NCBI GenBank assembly: GCA_037176845.1
Contig: JAYKXP010000007.1
Location: forward strand, 620,001 to 684,000
DNA: 64,000 nucleotides
Direction: 5' to 3'
Source of the DNA: Paramarasmius palmivorus
Lineage: Eukaryota > Basidiomycota > Agaricomycetes > Agaricales > Marasmiaceae
This document shows positions 21,301 to 33,098 of the stretch, in pieces. Position 1 is the first letter of the stretch, and the number at the start of each line of letters is the position of its first letter. Both the position numbers and the translations under genes were made by a program. A model generated the notes under the pieces. That model was not told the DNA's origin. It worked only from the letters and a program-made list of their open reading frames with translations, and ran no database searches.

Positions 21301-23032
21301 TCCGGAGCATCATTCAAACTTTCCTTGCTGATTTGCTTGGATAGTCCAGGCTGTGGCTTCATGTTCAGCCGCGCTTGCTGCTCCAGTCGTCTAGGACAAG
21401 CGATGCTATAACATAGCTGATCCCTAGAACACGTTGGCGAATAACAATCCGTAAGGAGTGTGAAAACACCAGAAGGAAGCTCGACCTCGTCACTCGAAGC
21501 ATCCTTTTGCACAGATGGCGCTGGAGACGCAGAGTCGGCCCTGTCTTTATCCACATCTTCCTGACTGTCGTTTTCAGGCGGCGCAGGTAGATCCCCGCTC
21601 ACGAAAGGACTAGGAAGTTTAGTCCGAAATTGGTAAAGCTCTCCCGGAGTGTCTCGCAGGCGGTGATCATACGTGACATCGTGAAAGAACTTTTGCGCAT
21701 CCAGCGCTCGTCCCAACAATAATGCGAGGTTCCGATCTGTGGTTTTAATAATGTAGGCGAGCTTGTCAACGGCTTCCCGACCGTCAAACGCGTCTTTATA
21801 GGTCAGACCGTCTTTGACTCTGTCCCCGACCTGTATACGGTCCTTAAAGGCTTGAGCGACATGGGAAAGGAGTGCAATACAGATAACCGGAGGTTTGGTA
21901 CGATGACGTGGTTGGCCGACGCTATTGCGAGGCCCACGTATGGAGCCGCCAGGACTGCCAGCTTCCGTGAATTGGGATAACGGCGTTTTGGAAGCCCGGA
22001 TAGAGCCGGACATGGCGCTCATCGACATTGATCTGTCTTGTATCGAACGATCTCTGCGTCCGGCTTGTAGCCTGGGCATCGTATGCGCGGATTCGGAGGA
22101 ACGTCGTGCGGCTGTCGTTGATGACGATGCGGAAATATCGTCAACCATCGTAAACGAAGATGGGGAGTTGGTTATGATGGAACTTCGGATGGATTGAGCA
22201 GCAGCTGTGTCAATATGAAGGGGATGACCGGAGGAGGAATAGCGGTTTTGAACTCCAGAAGCTGGCGTTCCCGTTCGACTGTTGGTTGCTGTGGAAAGAT
22301 GTGATTGGCATATTATGAACGTGATCGAAATGAAAGATAAGGCAACTGACGAGAATCCTTCCTTGCCCAAGGCAATTCGCTACTATCAGCGTCGCTCGAA
22401 GTGTTCTCCCCAAACTCCAAGCCCAATTTCCCATCTTCGTTGCCGATAGTGATGCCGAGCCTAGGTGGATCTGTTGAATGATTCGGACCTGCGGAATCGT
22501 GTTGTAGGTTCTGTAAAGCAATGGGAAGGGCCTGCTGGCCAGGACTGTTCATATAAACCTGTGCCTGGTAGGCTTGAGCTGGGGTAAGGCCTCTTTGGGT
22601 CAAGGCCTCCAATGCTGGGTCTGGAGGTTCCTCTGGTTGGGGCGCTATTATGCCCTGAGCATGGGGATTGCTATTGATAGACCTTGCCCTCGAGACAATA
22701 GACGGAGGTGCTAGAGAATTTCCGCCATAAGGCGAAGCCATGTATCGCGGTGGGTAATGCATAGGATGTGGATGCGGTTGTCGTGGTTGCTGGTACGCAT
22801 TGGGATAAGGGTAAGGATTTGAAGTGAATGACGGCGCATAAGACGCTCTTCTGTCTGGGGGCTGCTGGTAATAAAAGTTTTGCTGGGGATGATGTGGGTA
22901 TTGGAGATGAGTCGGGGGCTGGTGGTGAGAAGCGCTTGGTCTGCTCCCAAAGATACTCTCGTATGCTTGATGTCGCTTGTCTCCTGTAGGCTGCTGTCTT
23001 GGCCCAAGAGGTCTGCTCTCCATGGTCGTCAA
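18309..23032 (-). CDS. Rho1 guanine nucleotide exchange factor, Rom1/Rom2 type (DEP-DH-PH-CNH)
   Basis: Large cytoplasmic exchange factor that activates Rho1 to control glucan synthesis and cell-wall integrity. A proline/glutamine-rich disordered N-terminus (23032 to about 22350) leads into the first of several parts. The DEP-like region is AFDGREAVDKLAYIIKTTDR to FHDVTYDHRLRDT (about 21840-21650). The DH domain starts EAINEVIYTEKDFVRDMEYLRD and continues through TTERLPESRKLELNAYLTKP and RLARYPLLLEAVIKHT. The PH domain includes MIYKGTLNKRDGEIHVYLFDHAILFTK and the segment ending RKWTESIWKQQ. The CNH domain runs from VVYGTDDGVYISDL through RIQNEFLLCYDEFAFYVN to HEPYVLAFEPCFVEIRH. The C-terminal tail is glutamine/tyrosine-rich and ends TTGGPQRLLPDNASMTSIPR. 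About nine short introns interrupt it. The domain order is diagnostic of fungal Rom-type GEFs. The second methionine (MESRPLG) is an alternative start. Confidence 0.94.
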
Positions 23033-24213
23033 GAATTATGACCGACAGCGAGGAAAGTCAGAGAGATGAGCTTGGTAGTTGGAGGTTGGGGAGAACGATG
23101 GCGGCGCTTGAACTGGTCAAGCTTTCCCACATTCGAGGAACATGAAAAAATGTTGCATCATACCCAATATCTATCTGATTTATTCTAGAACTAATGGGAA
23201 TATCTCTAACATGTCGTCTACATGCACACTGGTGACTGTTCCTCTAAAGGCTCCAGCATCGTCACATTTCAACTAGATACACCAAGGAACAGTCCATTGA
23301 ATTGTATCCTAAATTCCCCAGTGGCAACGGGAACGTCTGATTATGACGCATACTATGAAATATTGTATGTTTCCTTGCTGTAAACATGAGCTTGACCTGT
23401 GACCACAAATCCAAGTGATGCCACTGTTGCAAAATTGATTGAAATGCATGGCAAAGGCATTCATGTTTCCCTAAAAAGGTCATCAGCTACGCTTGCCGCA
23501 AGGTGAAAGAGAAGGACATACTGGACGCAGCATCAAATCATACTTTTTCTGGACAATTGTAAATCTTGCGAAACCGAAAAGAGATTCCGGTACCGGATAG
23601 CGGAGCGCCATGTGTTCAGATGGCATCGATTCCACCAAGAATCCAGAGATATTTTTGCGAGTCGGAACGATCGTGTTTCACCGAATTGTTATCGCACTTG
23701 AGGTGCACCTTTCGCTCAGATGAGCTGCAAAGAAGGCTGGTAGGCGGTCTTTGGGTGGCAAAGTAGCAGTCAAATTTAAACAAAGGACATGAGCCTGCCT
23801 GTAGCGAATTCCTGGTGCGATTGGGTGAATTTGTGGAATATGAAAATGCATTGCTTCAACTAGCGATGCTTCCCTGATGCATCAGAGACCCTGGCAGGAC
23901 CCTACTAGGATACGATTCAACGGATCCTGGAGCAACAAGGCCTCGAGGCACTGGAGAGAAACGCATTGGAAACGTATGACCAACTGTAAAAAAACTTGGC
24001 AACGTGAGATGGGACTCCACTTACTGCTGGTGAGGCTAAAAGCGATGAGAGAGGATGCCGTGAAATATGTGTTCGTTCCTCTCCATTGAAAGGCAATTTC
24101 GCCCGTGGCATTGGTAGCTGGACAAGCTTTAGCGTCCCTGGCCCTGGCCACTCCAGTGGGAAAGATTCAGTCATCAACACACGTGATCCCACATTTCTTG
24201 TCCTCAAACCACC
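23033..24213. other. Long divergent spacer without a gene
   Basis: About 1.18 kb lie between the Rho GEF (minus) and the CCCH zinc-finger gene (plus). Frames of 66 to 117 residues exist on both strands but show no recognisable domain. The region should contain both promoters. Confidence 0.5.
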
Positions 24214-25658
24214 ATGACCACTGAAGCTCAGCTCAAGAGCGAGATTGCAAGAATCACAGGTATACCACAAATCTACCTAGGAAAAAGTTTTCGGGGCTAA
24301 TTACAGCACATAGCATCCATCAACAACCACAAGTCCAACGGCATTTCAACCCAGTCAGCACAAGCATACCCGTATCGAAGAAACACATATGTCAACCCCA
24401 ATAACAAGTACATTCGGCCTCCAGTTTCAGCTCCAGGACCATCCAAGATACCTCCAACGTCTCGAACCTCAGTTACTAGCAATGGACCAAAGGAAGTCAT
24501 ATTAGGAGGAGTCGCTTTTTCGTCATCACGTAGCACGCTTGTGAGAAAAGACCGTGAGTGTTTCTATTCTTACTTTAGTATCATGACAATAAGATCGCTA
24601 CTTTGATTCCTAGTTCCGAAACCGCCTCCGACATCTAGCAAGCCTCCGTCAGCGGCATCCCAGCATTTTGAAAGAAAGTCCGGACATCTAGTTGCAAGCA
24701 ACCGTACATATAAGCCTCCTTCACGAGGCCGTCGCGGTCGCGCTGCAGGTCGCAACATGACTCTGACAAATAGTCGCAGACCTTATCAGTCCGTTCGATC
24801 AGTGGATCTGGGCAAGTCGTTCAATCTGATTGTTCTCTACAGAGCACGCCGGACAGCCAAACGGATGAAATCCATGAACAAACAATGCCCACGCTTTTCG
24901 ACGACAGGTGCGCAATCATCGCCTCGGCACGGTACCAACCCCAGAGAAGAAAGCTCTGAGATTAATCACAACCCGCCTTTTTGTTTTATTTGACCCTTTT
25001 AGGTTCTTGTTCTCACGGTCTCACATGCATGTACCAGCATGATCCCTCAAAGATCGCAATTTGCTGGAAGTTCTTGCAAGACAACTGTCCCAACACCGCC
25101 GACACATGCAATCTCTCGCACGACCCAACCCCAGAACGCACACCGCTCTGTTCTCACTTCCTCAACAAAGGCCGATGCACTCGACAGAACTGCCTATTCC
25201 CGCATGTTAACGTTGGAGCTCGTCACGGCGTATGTCGTGATTTTGCTGTTCTTGGTTACTGCGAGAAGGGTCTGGACTGCGAGCATCAGCACGTTAGAGA
25301 GTGTCCAGACTTTGCGGAGAAGGGAACTTGTTCCACCAAGGGATGTAAACTTCCGCATGTGATTCGAGCCAATCGGAATAGGAAGCCTGTGGATCCAGCT
25401 GCAAGTTCTACGACTAGTTCTGCTCTTCCGGCCTCTAGCCCTTCTGCGGGGACTGAAGGTGAAGCAAGCATACCTCACTTGACAGCTGATGATGCCCAAA
25501 TGGGTGATGAGTATATCTCACTGACATTTAACGAAAGTAGCGAAGATGAGGATGAGGAGGGAGATGAGGACGAGGAGGACGATGATGAGGATGAGGACGA
25601 AGACGATGAAGAGGGTGACGACCCCGATGATGTTGCAGACGTGCCCGTTGTTGGGTAA
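24214..25658 (+). CDS. CCCH zinc-finger protein (ZC3H3-like)
   Basis: Nuclear RNA-binding protein; ZC3H3 relatives act in mRNA polyadenylation and export. Four exons, 24214-24259, 24314-24553, 24614-24907 and 25003-25658, give 411 residues. The N-terminus MTTEAQLKSEIARITASINN is helical, followed by a basic Arg/Gly/Ser region (SRGRRGRAAGRN). From about residue 180 there are five tandem CCCH fingers. They are CPRFSTTGSCSHGLTCMYQH, ICWKFLQDNCPNTADTCNLSH, LCSHFLNKGRCTRQNCLFPH, VCRDFAVLGYCEKGLDCEHQH and a last one of the form ECPDFAEKGTC then GCKLPH. The end is a strongly acidic Asp/Glu stretch of about 40 residues. The acceptor of exon 2 (after CACATAG) and the intron inside the first finger were chosen because they keep the frame and rebuild the finger. 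Orthology to ZC3H3 is inferred from finger number and spacing. Confidence 0.85.
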
Positions 25659-25864
25659 GAAATATGTATACCAGATACGAAATTTACGCTGTATTTTGGA
25701 TGATCATAATATGACTGGATTTCTGTTCAAACGATGTCGGTAGCTCGTCGTCATTGAAGGACTTGCAAGATGTAATACTACGCATCATCTATGAGCACTT
25801 ATACATCTCTCCGGCAATATAAAAACTCGGGAAAGGTGCTTTGAAGAGGCAATTCTGCGAAACA

Positions 25865-26684
25865 ATGTCCGAGATTCATACAAACTTGCCTCACGATCCC
25901 ACCGCCAAGGTTGCCGGCGAACCACTCTCTGTCGGCGACACTGCCTTCGACCTCGCTCAACAACCTGTTTTCTCATTCAAACCTATATCCAATATCAAAC
26001 AAGCGTTATGTGCAGTTCATCCATACGCCCACGATCCCTCTCGCGTCGTTCCAGCATACCACTATTGCACCCACAACATCAGCTCCGATCTTCACCAATG
26101 CATCGTCTTTGACTCGAATGAACCTAGCGCGAGACTGATTGGGGTCGAATATATCATCACGGATAGGGTTTTTCGTACATTGGACGAGGAAGAGAAGAAG
26201 CTTTGGCATAGTCACAAGTACGAGGTTGAGTCGGGTGAGATAGAAGCTTCTTTTTTTGACTGTGTTTGTTCAACCAGGGCTTGGATAGGCCTCTTGACTA
26301 TGATTGCAAAAGCCGGAATTCCTTCTGGTGTCGATGATGTTCTCGAGATGCCTGCTTTGAAGGATTTGCATACTACCTATGGCAAAACATGGCATTTTTG
26401 GCAGATCGATCGCGGAGAGTGCGTAAAGTTTGTCTTCTCATTTCCTCGCGTTCACAATATGATTATGCAGCACATTACCTCTCGGTCTACCAACTCTCAT
26501 GAAGGCAGCTAACAAGCCCGAAGATCTGTCCCCAGAGCTCGTAAGAGACCACGAGCAACGTACCGGAACAAACGTCCAATCCAAGGCGGAGTATCGAGCG
26601 AAGCACCTTAACACGAACTATCGAGTTGTCGAAGGTGCTGATGAGAAGGGTCCGCATCTCGAACTGAAGTTGAAGAGCCAGTAG
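25865..26684 (+). CDS. DUF1264 family protein (oil body-associated protein-like)
   Basis: Three exons, 25865-26234, 26289-26418 and 26471-26684, code for 237 residues, matching the family length. Recognisable segments are VHPYAHDPSRVVPAYHYCTH, a histidine-rich motif of the family, then QCIVFDSN, LIGVEYIITDRVF and KKLWHSHKYEVESG. They are followed by the conserved LHTTYGKTWHFWQIDRG and LPLGLPTLM segments. Plant relatives associate with oil bodies; in fungi the role is unknown and no enzymatic activity is established. No signal peptide is seen. The ATG at 25865 is preferred over an upstream non-ATG extension. It lies 206 bases after the zinc-finger gene on the same strand. Confidence 0.88.
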
Positions 26685-27003
26685 ATTGCGCTACTGTACC
26701 GTTCGTTATAAGTACAACCGTCCGCGCGCGCGGGACCGCGTTAAATTCACTCTTTCTCTCACAACACTTTGGATTATTCGCCTTGGCAGATTTCAAATCT
26801 TCCATCGTTCCCGATCTTGAACGTGTTTTTCTTGTTCCTCCACGTAGCTCCAAGTACCAACTCTCGGGTGATTCAGCCCGTTCTTACCTTCAAGATCATT
26901 TACCCGAGGTTTTTCCGCATGACCCTGCCTTTATAAGTATTGGGCTACAGCTCTAACAGAAAAGCCCAGCTTTTCCTTACGTCCACAACTCGTCGTCTAC
27001 TCT
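26685..27003. other. Spacer upstream of MFS transporter
   Basis: About 320 bases hold the 3' end of the DUF1264 gene and the MFS promoter. A CGCGCGCGGG run occurs near 26724. No gene is seen. Confidence 0.5.
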
Positions 27004-28959
27004 ATGGAACACTCCCAGCAGTCTATAGAGCTCGAGGTCCTTCCTCACCGCTCTGAATTGGTCGCTCGAGTCGAGTCTCACAAGTCTGGCCTCGAGCCGG
27101 TGGAGGGAGCAACATCTCACTCACAGAGCGAGGAAACGGCGCCTCCCAAGTCAAGGGCGCAGGTGTGGAAGGGGCGTCTGCAGCTCGCATCGCTCTTCTG
27201 GGCGTTGTTTTTGGCAGGATGGAACGACGCTACGACAGGACCGCTGCTACCTAGGTATCAGGAAGTGTACAAAGTAAGTGCCTTCTTTTTCCTTCTTTGA
27301 TCTTGTCTGATTGCCTTGTCGTCAGGTGAATGACACCATCGTCTCACTAATCTTCATCTTTGCTTGTGTGGGCTTTGTAGCGGGCGCTGCCATCAATATA
27401 CCACTGTCCACCAAGTATAGTTTTGGGACGGTAAATTATTTCTCCTATCCTATAGCAGCTGTACTCAGTCCCTTGGTCATAGCTAATCACAGCAGGTTTT
27501 AGAGTTCATAAAACGGCTGATTTTCCGTGCTGACAATGACATTAGGTGCATTGCTTCAAGTAGTCGGCTATACGCTCCAAAGCACTGGACTGCCTTTTCC
27601 TGCTTTTATCTTGGCATACGCGATCAATGGTGTAGGGATAGCTATTCAGGTTTGTCCTATTCTTCTCCGTCCTTCCCCTACTGATCGCTAAGGGATTGCC
27701 TACAGGATGCCCAAGCCAACGGCTTCGTTGCCGCTATCAAAGAGAACGCAGAAACCAAAATGGGCATTCTCCACGCGATATATGGTGCGTACAATCATCC
27801 GCGTCAGAAGTTATATTTGACATGACATTGGAAACAATGGTAACACAGGTGTCGGTGCCCTGTGTGCTCCTCTAGTCGCTACGCAATTTGCTCAGATGGA
27901 TTGCTGGTCTTTCCATTTCCTCTTTTCGTTAGGCTTTGCCGTGATCAACGTGATTGGGTTGGTTTTGGTATTCAGATTTAAGAGCCAAGACGGTGGGTCG
28001 TCTTTGTTCAGTCGTCTATCCTCTGAGCCTTGGCTGATATTCCTTCACTTTGGCAGATTGTCTAGGGGAAATTGGCCAGGCAGTCGGTGAAAAAAGCACC
28101 AGTGAGCACAGTAACTTTAGGCAGATTCTTGGCCAGAAGAATGTTCACCTCATGGCGTTCTTCATCCTGGTCTATGTTGGAGTGGAGGTGACAATTGGAG
28201 GTGAGTAGCTTGTACTACGCATGCAAGCCATGGAATTAAAGTCTGTATTCGTAGGATGGATCGTCACTTTTATAATACGAGAAAGGCAGGGTGGCCCGAG
28301 CTCTGGTTACATCTCTTCAGGATTCTTCGGAGGTATGCATGAAAGTCCCTCGTAGTTTGTACTTTGTACGCTCAGTACCAAATTGCCACTCAGGTCTCGC
28401 TGCTGGTCGTGTTGCCTTATTGTGGTTGAATGCATTGGTAGGCATTACCTGTTACGTCCTTTTTCTTCATACTTATATACGTAGGTCGGCGAGCGAAATG
28501 TGATGTTCATTTACGCTAGCCTTGCTATTGGGTACGTCGCGATGATATTGTGCCGCAAGTTTGCTACTCAACTTTTTTTAGGCTCGAATTAGTTGTTTGG
28601 CTTGTGCCATCCCTTGTCGGAGGAGGCATAGCCATCTCTATTGTCGGTTTCTTGCTGGGACCGATGTACCCAATCACTATGAATCACGCCGGCAGAATTC
28701 TTCCTCGTTGGGTCCTTACAGGTGCCATCGGTTGGATTGCCGGTTTCGGACAAGCTGGAAGCGCTGTTCTGCCCTTTATCACAGGTGCTCTGGCAGGGAA
28801 ATATGGTATTAGCAGTTTACAGCCATTGTAAGTCTCATCTAATTATCTCTTTCTCGAAAAGCTGACTTTTTATGCTTCAGCTTAATTGCGATGATGGCTG
28901 CTATGACGATTTTGTGGGCACTGGTAGCGTACCCGGGAAGCTTGCGAAAGAAAGATTGA
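27004..28959 (+). CDS. Major facilitator superfamily transporter (BSC6/FucP-like)
   Basis: Multi-pass plasma or organelle membrane transporter. The first exon (27004-27273) codes for a 50-residue hydrophilic head and the first helix with ALFLAGWNDATTGPLLPRYQEVY, the family signature. Later exons give NDTIVSLIFIFACVGFVAGA, GYTLQSTGLPFPAFILAYAINGVGIAIQ, DAQANGFVA, KMGILHAIYGVGALCAPLVATQF, NVHLMAFFILVYVGVEVTIGGWIVTFIIRER, LELVVWLVPSLVGGGIAISIVGFLLGPMYP, and the closing IAMMAAMTILWALVAYPGSLRKKD. About nine or ten exons are present, one of them probably very short near 27500. The resemblance is to the group around yeast Bsc6 and the fucose permease fold; the substrate is unknown. The gene looks intact. 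A decayed copy of its 3' part lies at 30175-30316, beyond the BTB gene. Confidence 0.88.
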
Positions 28960-29157
28960 TTGTTACATAGCATTCACCTCTCAAAACGAACTTATTCGGA
29001 TTTCAGCATCAGAAAACAGTTGAACGTGATGAGCGGGACGTCGTTGTACGCTGTAAGATGACGTGCAAAATCAATCCCGTGGGGCATCGCATTGTAAGAT
29101 GCTCATAAAAACTGCTGTACTTGACATGTCGTGCAAGTTAGCACCCTTTCCCCGCTC

Positions 29158-30117
29158 ATGTCTACTACCACCACTCCTCCTTGTCCAGGTAATTCCACCT
29201 TTGACACACCCTTTCAGCCAGATTGATCGTCTTCCTTAGTCCCACATTGCTCGTTTCCTGTTGATCTAATCATCGAATCATCTGACGGGAAACAATTGGG
29301 AGCCCATACCAAAAACCTCGAGACTTTCAACACAGCGTTCCCCTCATCCTCTTCGGTAACTCACAGCCTGGATGACATCGTGAATCTATCCGAGACATAC
29401 GATGTTATTGCACTACTTGTCCAGTATTCTCATTACGACGAACATAAGGAACTAACTCCCCAAGGGCTGGACGTTATTCTTGCTCTGGGGACTGCAGCAG
29501 ATAAATATGGAAACTATTTTGCAGGATTGGCTGTTAGAGAGGCTATAAAGTATGTGGCACCTCGGATGATCGTACTCAACGTGTTAACTGATATACGTAA
29601 TCCATACAGCTACGTAGCAAAGCAGTCCCCGCAGAACGCTCTGCGTGTTTTACCGTACAAAGTCACCCACTCGGATTTTAGAGACATGGATGAAATCGTT
29701 TCTTCAACAATGCACCTCGAGCTATCATATGCTTTAAAGGTGTTGAGACCATATCCAGAAGTATTTTATATCTATGTCCGTGCATCATTTGTCGCTCCGC
29801 AGTGATTCCAGCTGAATCACATCTATACCCTATAGGCTCTGTACAAGGATAAATGGACAAAATCTTACTTGGACTGGACGACCAAAGTGGACTCCCTCGA
29901 GAAGGAACTGAAGAATGTAAGGGCGCCTGAAGGAAAGGTGGCCATTGTAATGCACATGCTAGGCACCTTGAAGAGCCCTTCAAATTCATTATCTGTGATC
30001 GATGAGGTAGAGAAGATTGCAAGCCCGTTCTATCGCGGTGAAAGACATTCTGCCAACCTTCGCCGATGCCTGGGGGGTTTCCCAAAGTGGGTAGATTTGA
30101 CTAGTGTTGTAGACTAA
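29158..30117 (+). CDS. BTB/POZ-domain-like protein
   Basis: Three exons, 29158-29188, 29240-29739 and 29836-30117, code for 270 residues. The start MSTTTTPPCPVPHCSFPVDLIIESSDGKQLGAHTKNLE fits the first strand and helix of a BTB fold as found in expanded basidiomycete families. Next come VTHSLDDIVNLSETYDVIALLVQYSHYD, the ELTPQGLDVILALGTAADKYGNYFAGLAVREAI helix pair, and a C-terminal part with ALYKDKWTKSYLDWTTKVDSLE. Such proteins are often substrate adaptors for Cullin-3 ligases or of unknown role. No partner domain (Kelch, MATH) is present. The long frame of exon 2 runs past the donor, so the splice at 29739/29836 is inferred from frame continuity (ALK-ALYKDKW). Confidence 0.72.
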
Positions 30118-30492
30118 GTCGAATGTATGTGATTTCGTTGACGTCGAGTTGATACTGTAGAGTCTCACTTCGGGTTTGAGCTGGTCCTCTGGCTCATCTC
30201 CCTCATTGGAAGCAGTGTCCGTGTCTCGTATAGTTCTGATTCTTGGGTGAGCTTGGTCGCGATGATGTCCGCTTTGTGGGCACTGGTAGCATATCCGGGG
30301 GCTTGCACAAGGATTGGTTTCTGTTTCGTAGCCTTTATCATTTAGGAAACTATTGTCCATCCTTCGACGTTTTTCTTGCGTTGACTTTGAAAGATGGGCA
30401 CCACTATTAACCCAGGGAACTTTATTTTCCAGAATTGCATTGGCTGGGTAAGTTAAAGACAAAAAAGCACGAAAGGTCGTTCGACAAGACAC
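30118..30492. other. Spacer between convergent BTB and POL32 genes
   Basis: It contains the MFS remnant listed separately. Otherwise it holds only the 3' ends of the two convergent genes. Confidence 0.5.
30175..30316 (+). pseudogene. Decayed fragment of a second MFS transporter gene
   Basis: The frame starting FELVLWLISLIGSS corresponds to LELVVWLVPSLVGG of the MFS gene at 27004-28959. It then jumps straight to AMMSALWALVAYPG, matching the last exon AMMAAMTILWALVAYPG. At the DNA level 18 bases (30273-30290) are identical to 28911-28928, and GCGATGATG occurs just before both, with a 9-base loss in the fragment. The helices between the two segments are missing. It sits after the BTB gene, so a larger duplication followed by decay is likely. 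Confidence 0.7.
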
Positions 30493-32630
30493 TTATTTCT
30501 TGGGTTTCCCGAAGAACGACGAAATTGTACCCTTTCCACCCTTTGCGGTTCTACTGGAACCAGCAGACCCCGACTTGGCGACAGGTTTCGGTTTCGAAGA
30601 GGTCAATGAGGCATCACTATCGACCTGCTCCTCTTTGATGAGTACTTTCTTCGTTGACACCGATGCCTTGCCAGTTCCTTTACCCTTTTTCTTCGGAGGC
30701 TCAGGTTCTGGCTCAGGTTCTTCTTCATCAACGGATTCGTACTCGCTATAGTCCTCAGTGACTGTAACAAGGATTTCCGAGTCAGAACAGCCACCCGAGA
30801 TGAAATATCTAGGGACTGTAGCTTACCCATATACCCCTTCTCATCCGTGGACATCCTGCTCTTTACTACACGTTTCTTCTTCAACCCGTTTTTCCCGACC
30901 GGCCAAACCTTCTTGGGCTTCCGCTTTTTCTTTGGCAAGGGTTCGATATCGTCTGCTTCTGGGTCCGCCATGTCGACGTCACCATCTGTATCCGGCGGAG
31001 GTTGGGCACTAGCACGTTCGTCCGTTTCTTCAGCGTCTGAATCCTCGCGCTTAGACTTGGAAGCCCGAGGATGAGAGGCTCGTATCACATTTTCTGTATT
31101 ATGGTCAACGACAATCAATCAGAGTAGCTAGATTCTGTTCACCATCATCCTCGTCCATCATCGCCCGCAGATTCTCATCGTCGGAGTCGACTACTTTGGG
31201 CTTGGGCTTGGTCGGTTTCTTTGGCCTGGGTTCTTCATCTTCGTCATCGCTCAGGATAGCACCTTTCTTGACTCTCAAAGACGACTTTTCTTTGGATGGA
31301 GCTGCTTGATTGACGGGCGGTTTCTGTGCCTCGTCCTCTGACTCGTCAGATAGCATAGCGCTCTTCTTGCGTTTGGAACTCTACAGCACAGTGAGCACCA
31401 AGCTTGGCGGTGAGACGAAGAGCGAATAACCTTGGTTGTAGTACTCTTTAGTTCCTCAGATACTTCTTCCTCCTTCTCCTTTCCTTTCTTGTTCTACGAT
31501 GCTTGTCAGAGATAACACGGAATCAAAATCTCGTGTCCACAGTACCTTAGCTTCGGAAGGCTGAGGTTTCTCAGGGACTTTCTCCTGTTCCTTCTCTTCC
31601 AGTGGCGACTTGTACATCTTCAGCTTCTCTTCCTTCTTGACTTTGGGTTCCTCCGCTTTCTTACTTGCCGCAGCCTCTTTTTCCTTCTGGGCTTTTGTCT
31701 TTGCTTTACTAAAGTCGAGTTTTCCCGTTTGCTTCGGTTTCTCATTAGTGGCTTCTTTCTTCACTGCAGGGTCCTTGTCCTTGTCGTTCTTAGCTGGCTC
31801 AGGCGCTTTCTGTCTCGAAGGTCCTGCTAATGGAGGCGGGGGTGGTAGCATCTTTCCTTTGCCCTTGTTCTAGACGTGTTTTTAGTTTCGTAGGAGTAGC
31901 GACGTGAATGATAGCATACCTTGACCTGCTTGATGCCCTCAGTCACAATTTTTCCGACAGTTTGAGCTAGTTCAGTTCCACCCTCGGCGTCCTTGCTCCT
32001 AACAAAGTCCATAGGTCCACAAAGCAGGTCAATGTCCTACTGTTGAGTCAATATAGCGTGTATATAGACCGGAGAGTAACGAACGTGAATTTGCGAGGGC
32101 GACAAAGAATATATGTGAAGCGTTTCTACGGTCTGAAATTGGGCTTTAGCACCTGAGATTTAGTGACATGTCAGCCAATGGACTAAAGCATCGCGACTAG
32201 AGGACGTACTAGCAAGGTCTTTCTCTCCTACAAGCATGATCTTCGTCTCTGGTACTTCATCTCCATCGTCGTATTCCCCGCTGTCATCTCCGTCGACATC
32301 CATGTCTTGGTCCTCATCTCGAGACTGTGCTTCACCGCACAATAAATACGTCGCAACAACGCCTTCTTCGCCTCGAGAACGTGCGTTTTCGTAGAAGTTT
32401 GCTAAAGCACTGATATAAAGCCCTGTAAGCATAGCAATTCACCGAGGAATGATAGAACTTGCTTTTTCGCGTCATTGACGTGGATAGCATGTTGCCGACT
32501 CAACGACCGATAGGTAACCTGGTACAACGATTATCATCCGGTTATAGTTAGCAAGATAAGAGGAATTTACAATGTTTCTCTCGATGAGCAGTTGTTTGGT
32601 GAGAAAATCGTCAATGGCTTTGGTCGACAT
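30493..32630 (-). CDS. POL32: DNA polymerase delta subunit 3
   Basis: Accessory subunit of replicative DNA polymerase delta (Cdc27 of fission yeast, p66 of humans). The start MSTKAIDDFLTKQLLIERNI, spliced to VTYRSLSRQHAIHVNDAKK, is the winged-helix region that binds the B subunit. It is followed by LYISALANFYENARS and the acidic KIMLVGEKDL part. The remainder is disordered and charged, with alternating lysine-rich and acidic runs. The C-terminus GTISSFFGKPKK ends the protein and resembles a PCNA-interacting peptide (hydrophobic residue, then two aromatics), although the usual leading glutamine is a glycine. Eight or so short introns break the gene. The start at 32630 is preferred over an upstream in-frame extension because homologues begin MS(T/D)xAIxDFL. 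The low-complexity tail makes exon limits there less sure. Confidence 0.88.
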
Positions 32631-33098
32631 GGTGGGACGAGACGACGCGTCGCGGCCCTGAGTCATGTCGCGTCGGTTGTCATCATCATGATCACACCAA
32701 GTTCGTCGAATGGGATTTAAACGACTCATACGACAGTTAGAGCCTAGTGGGTAGACTTTCAAGTTCAAAATGGAATTCCAAGGTAGACCACAGCCGTGCT
32801 AATAATGCTTCACAATAATTTGAAGGGACTACCTCGGAGAACACGCATATCAACCGAATATGGTAGTTTGTGCTGGACGTTGCGCTAGCCCCTACATAAT
32901 GGTGACAGTTTGTTTTTTCTATGTGCATACGAAGATATGTAGAGCCTTATGTATGTATATCAGAGCTATCAAAGCTGAAGCTGGAAGAAATGAATAATCA
33001 ATAAAAAAATATTTATGTGTGTGGGTACAAGGCATGGTTCATACGCGTCTCCAGTCCTCAATCCAGAAACAAGGAAAAGAAAAAAGGTGGTTCGTTTT
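32631..33098. other. Spacer upstream of POL32
   Basis: About 470 bases hold the POL32 promoter and the 3' end of the next minus-strand gene. No coding sequence is supported. Confidence 0.5.
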
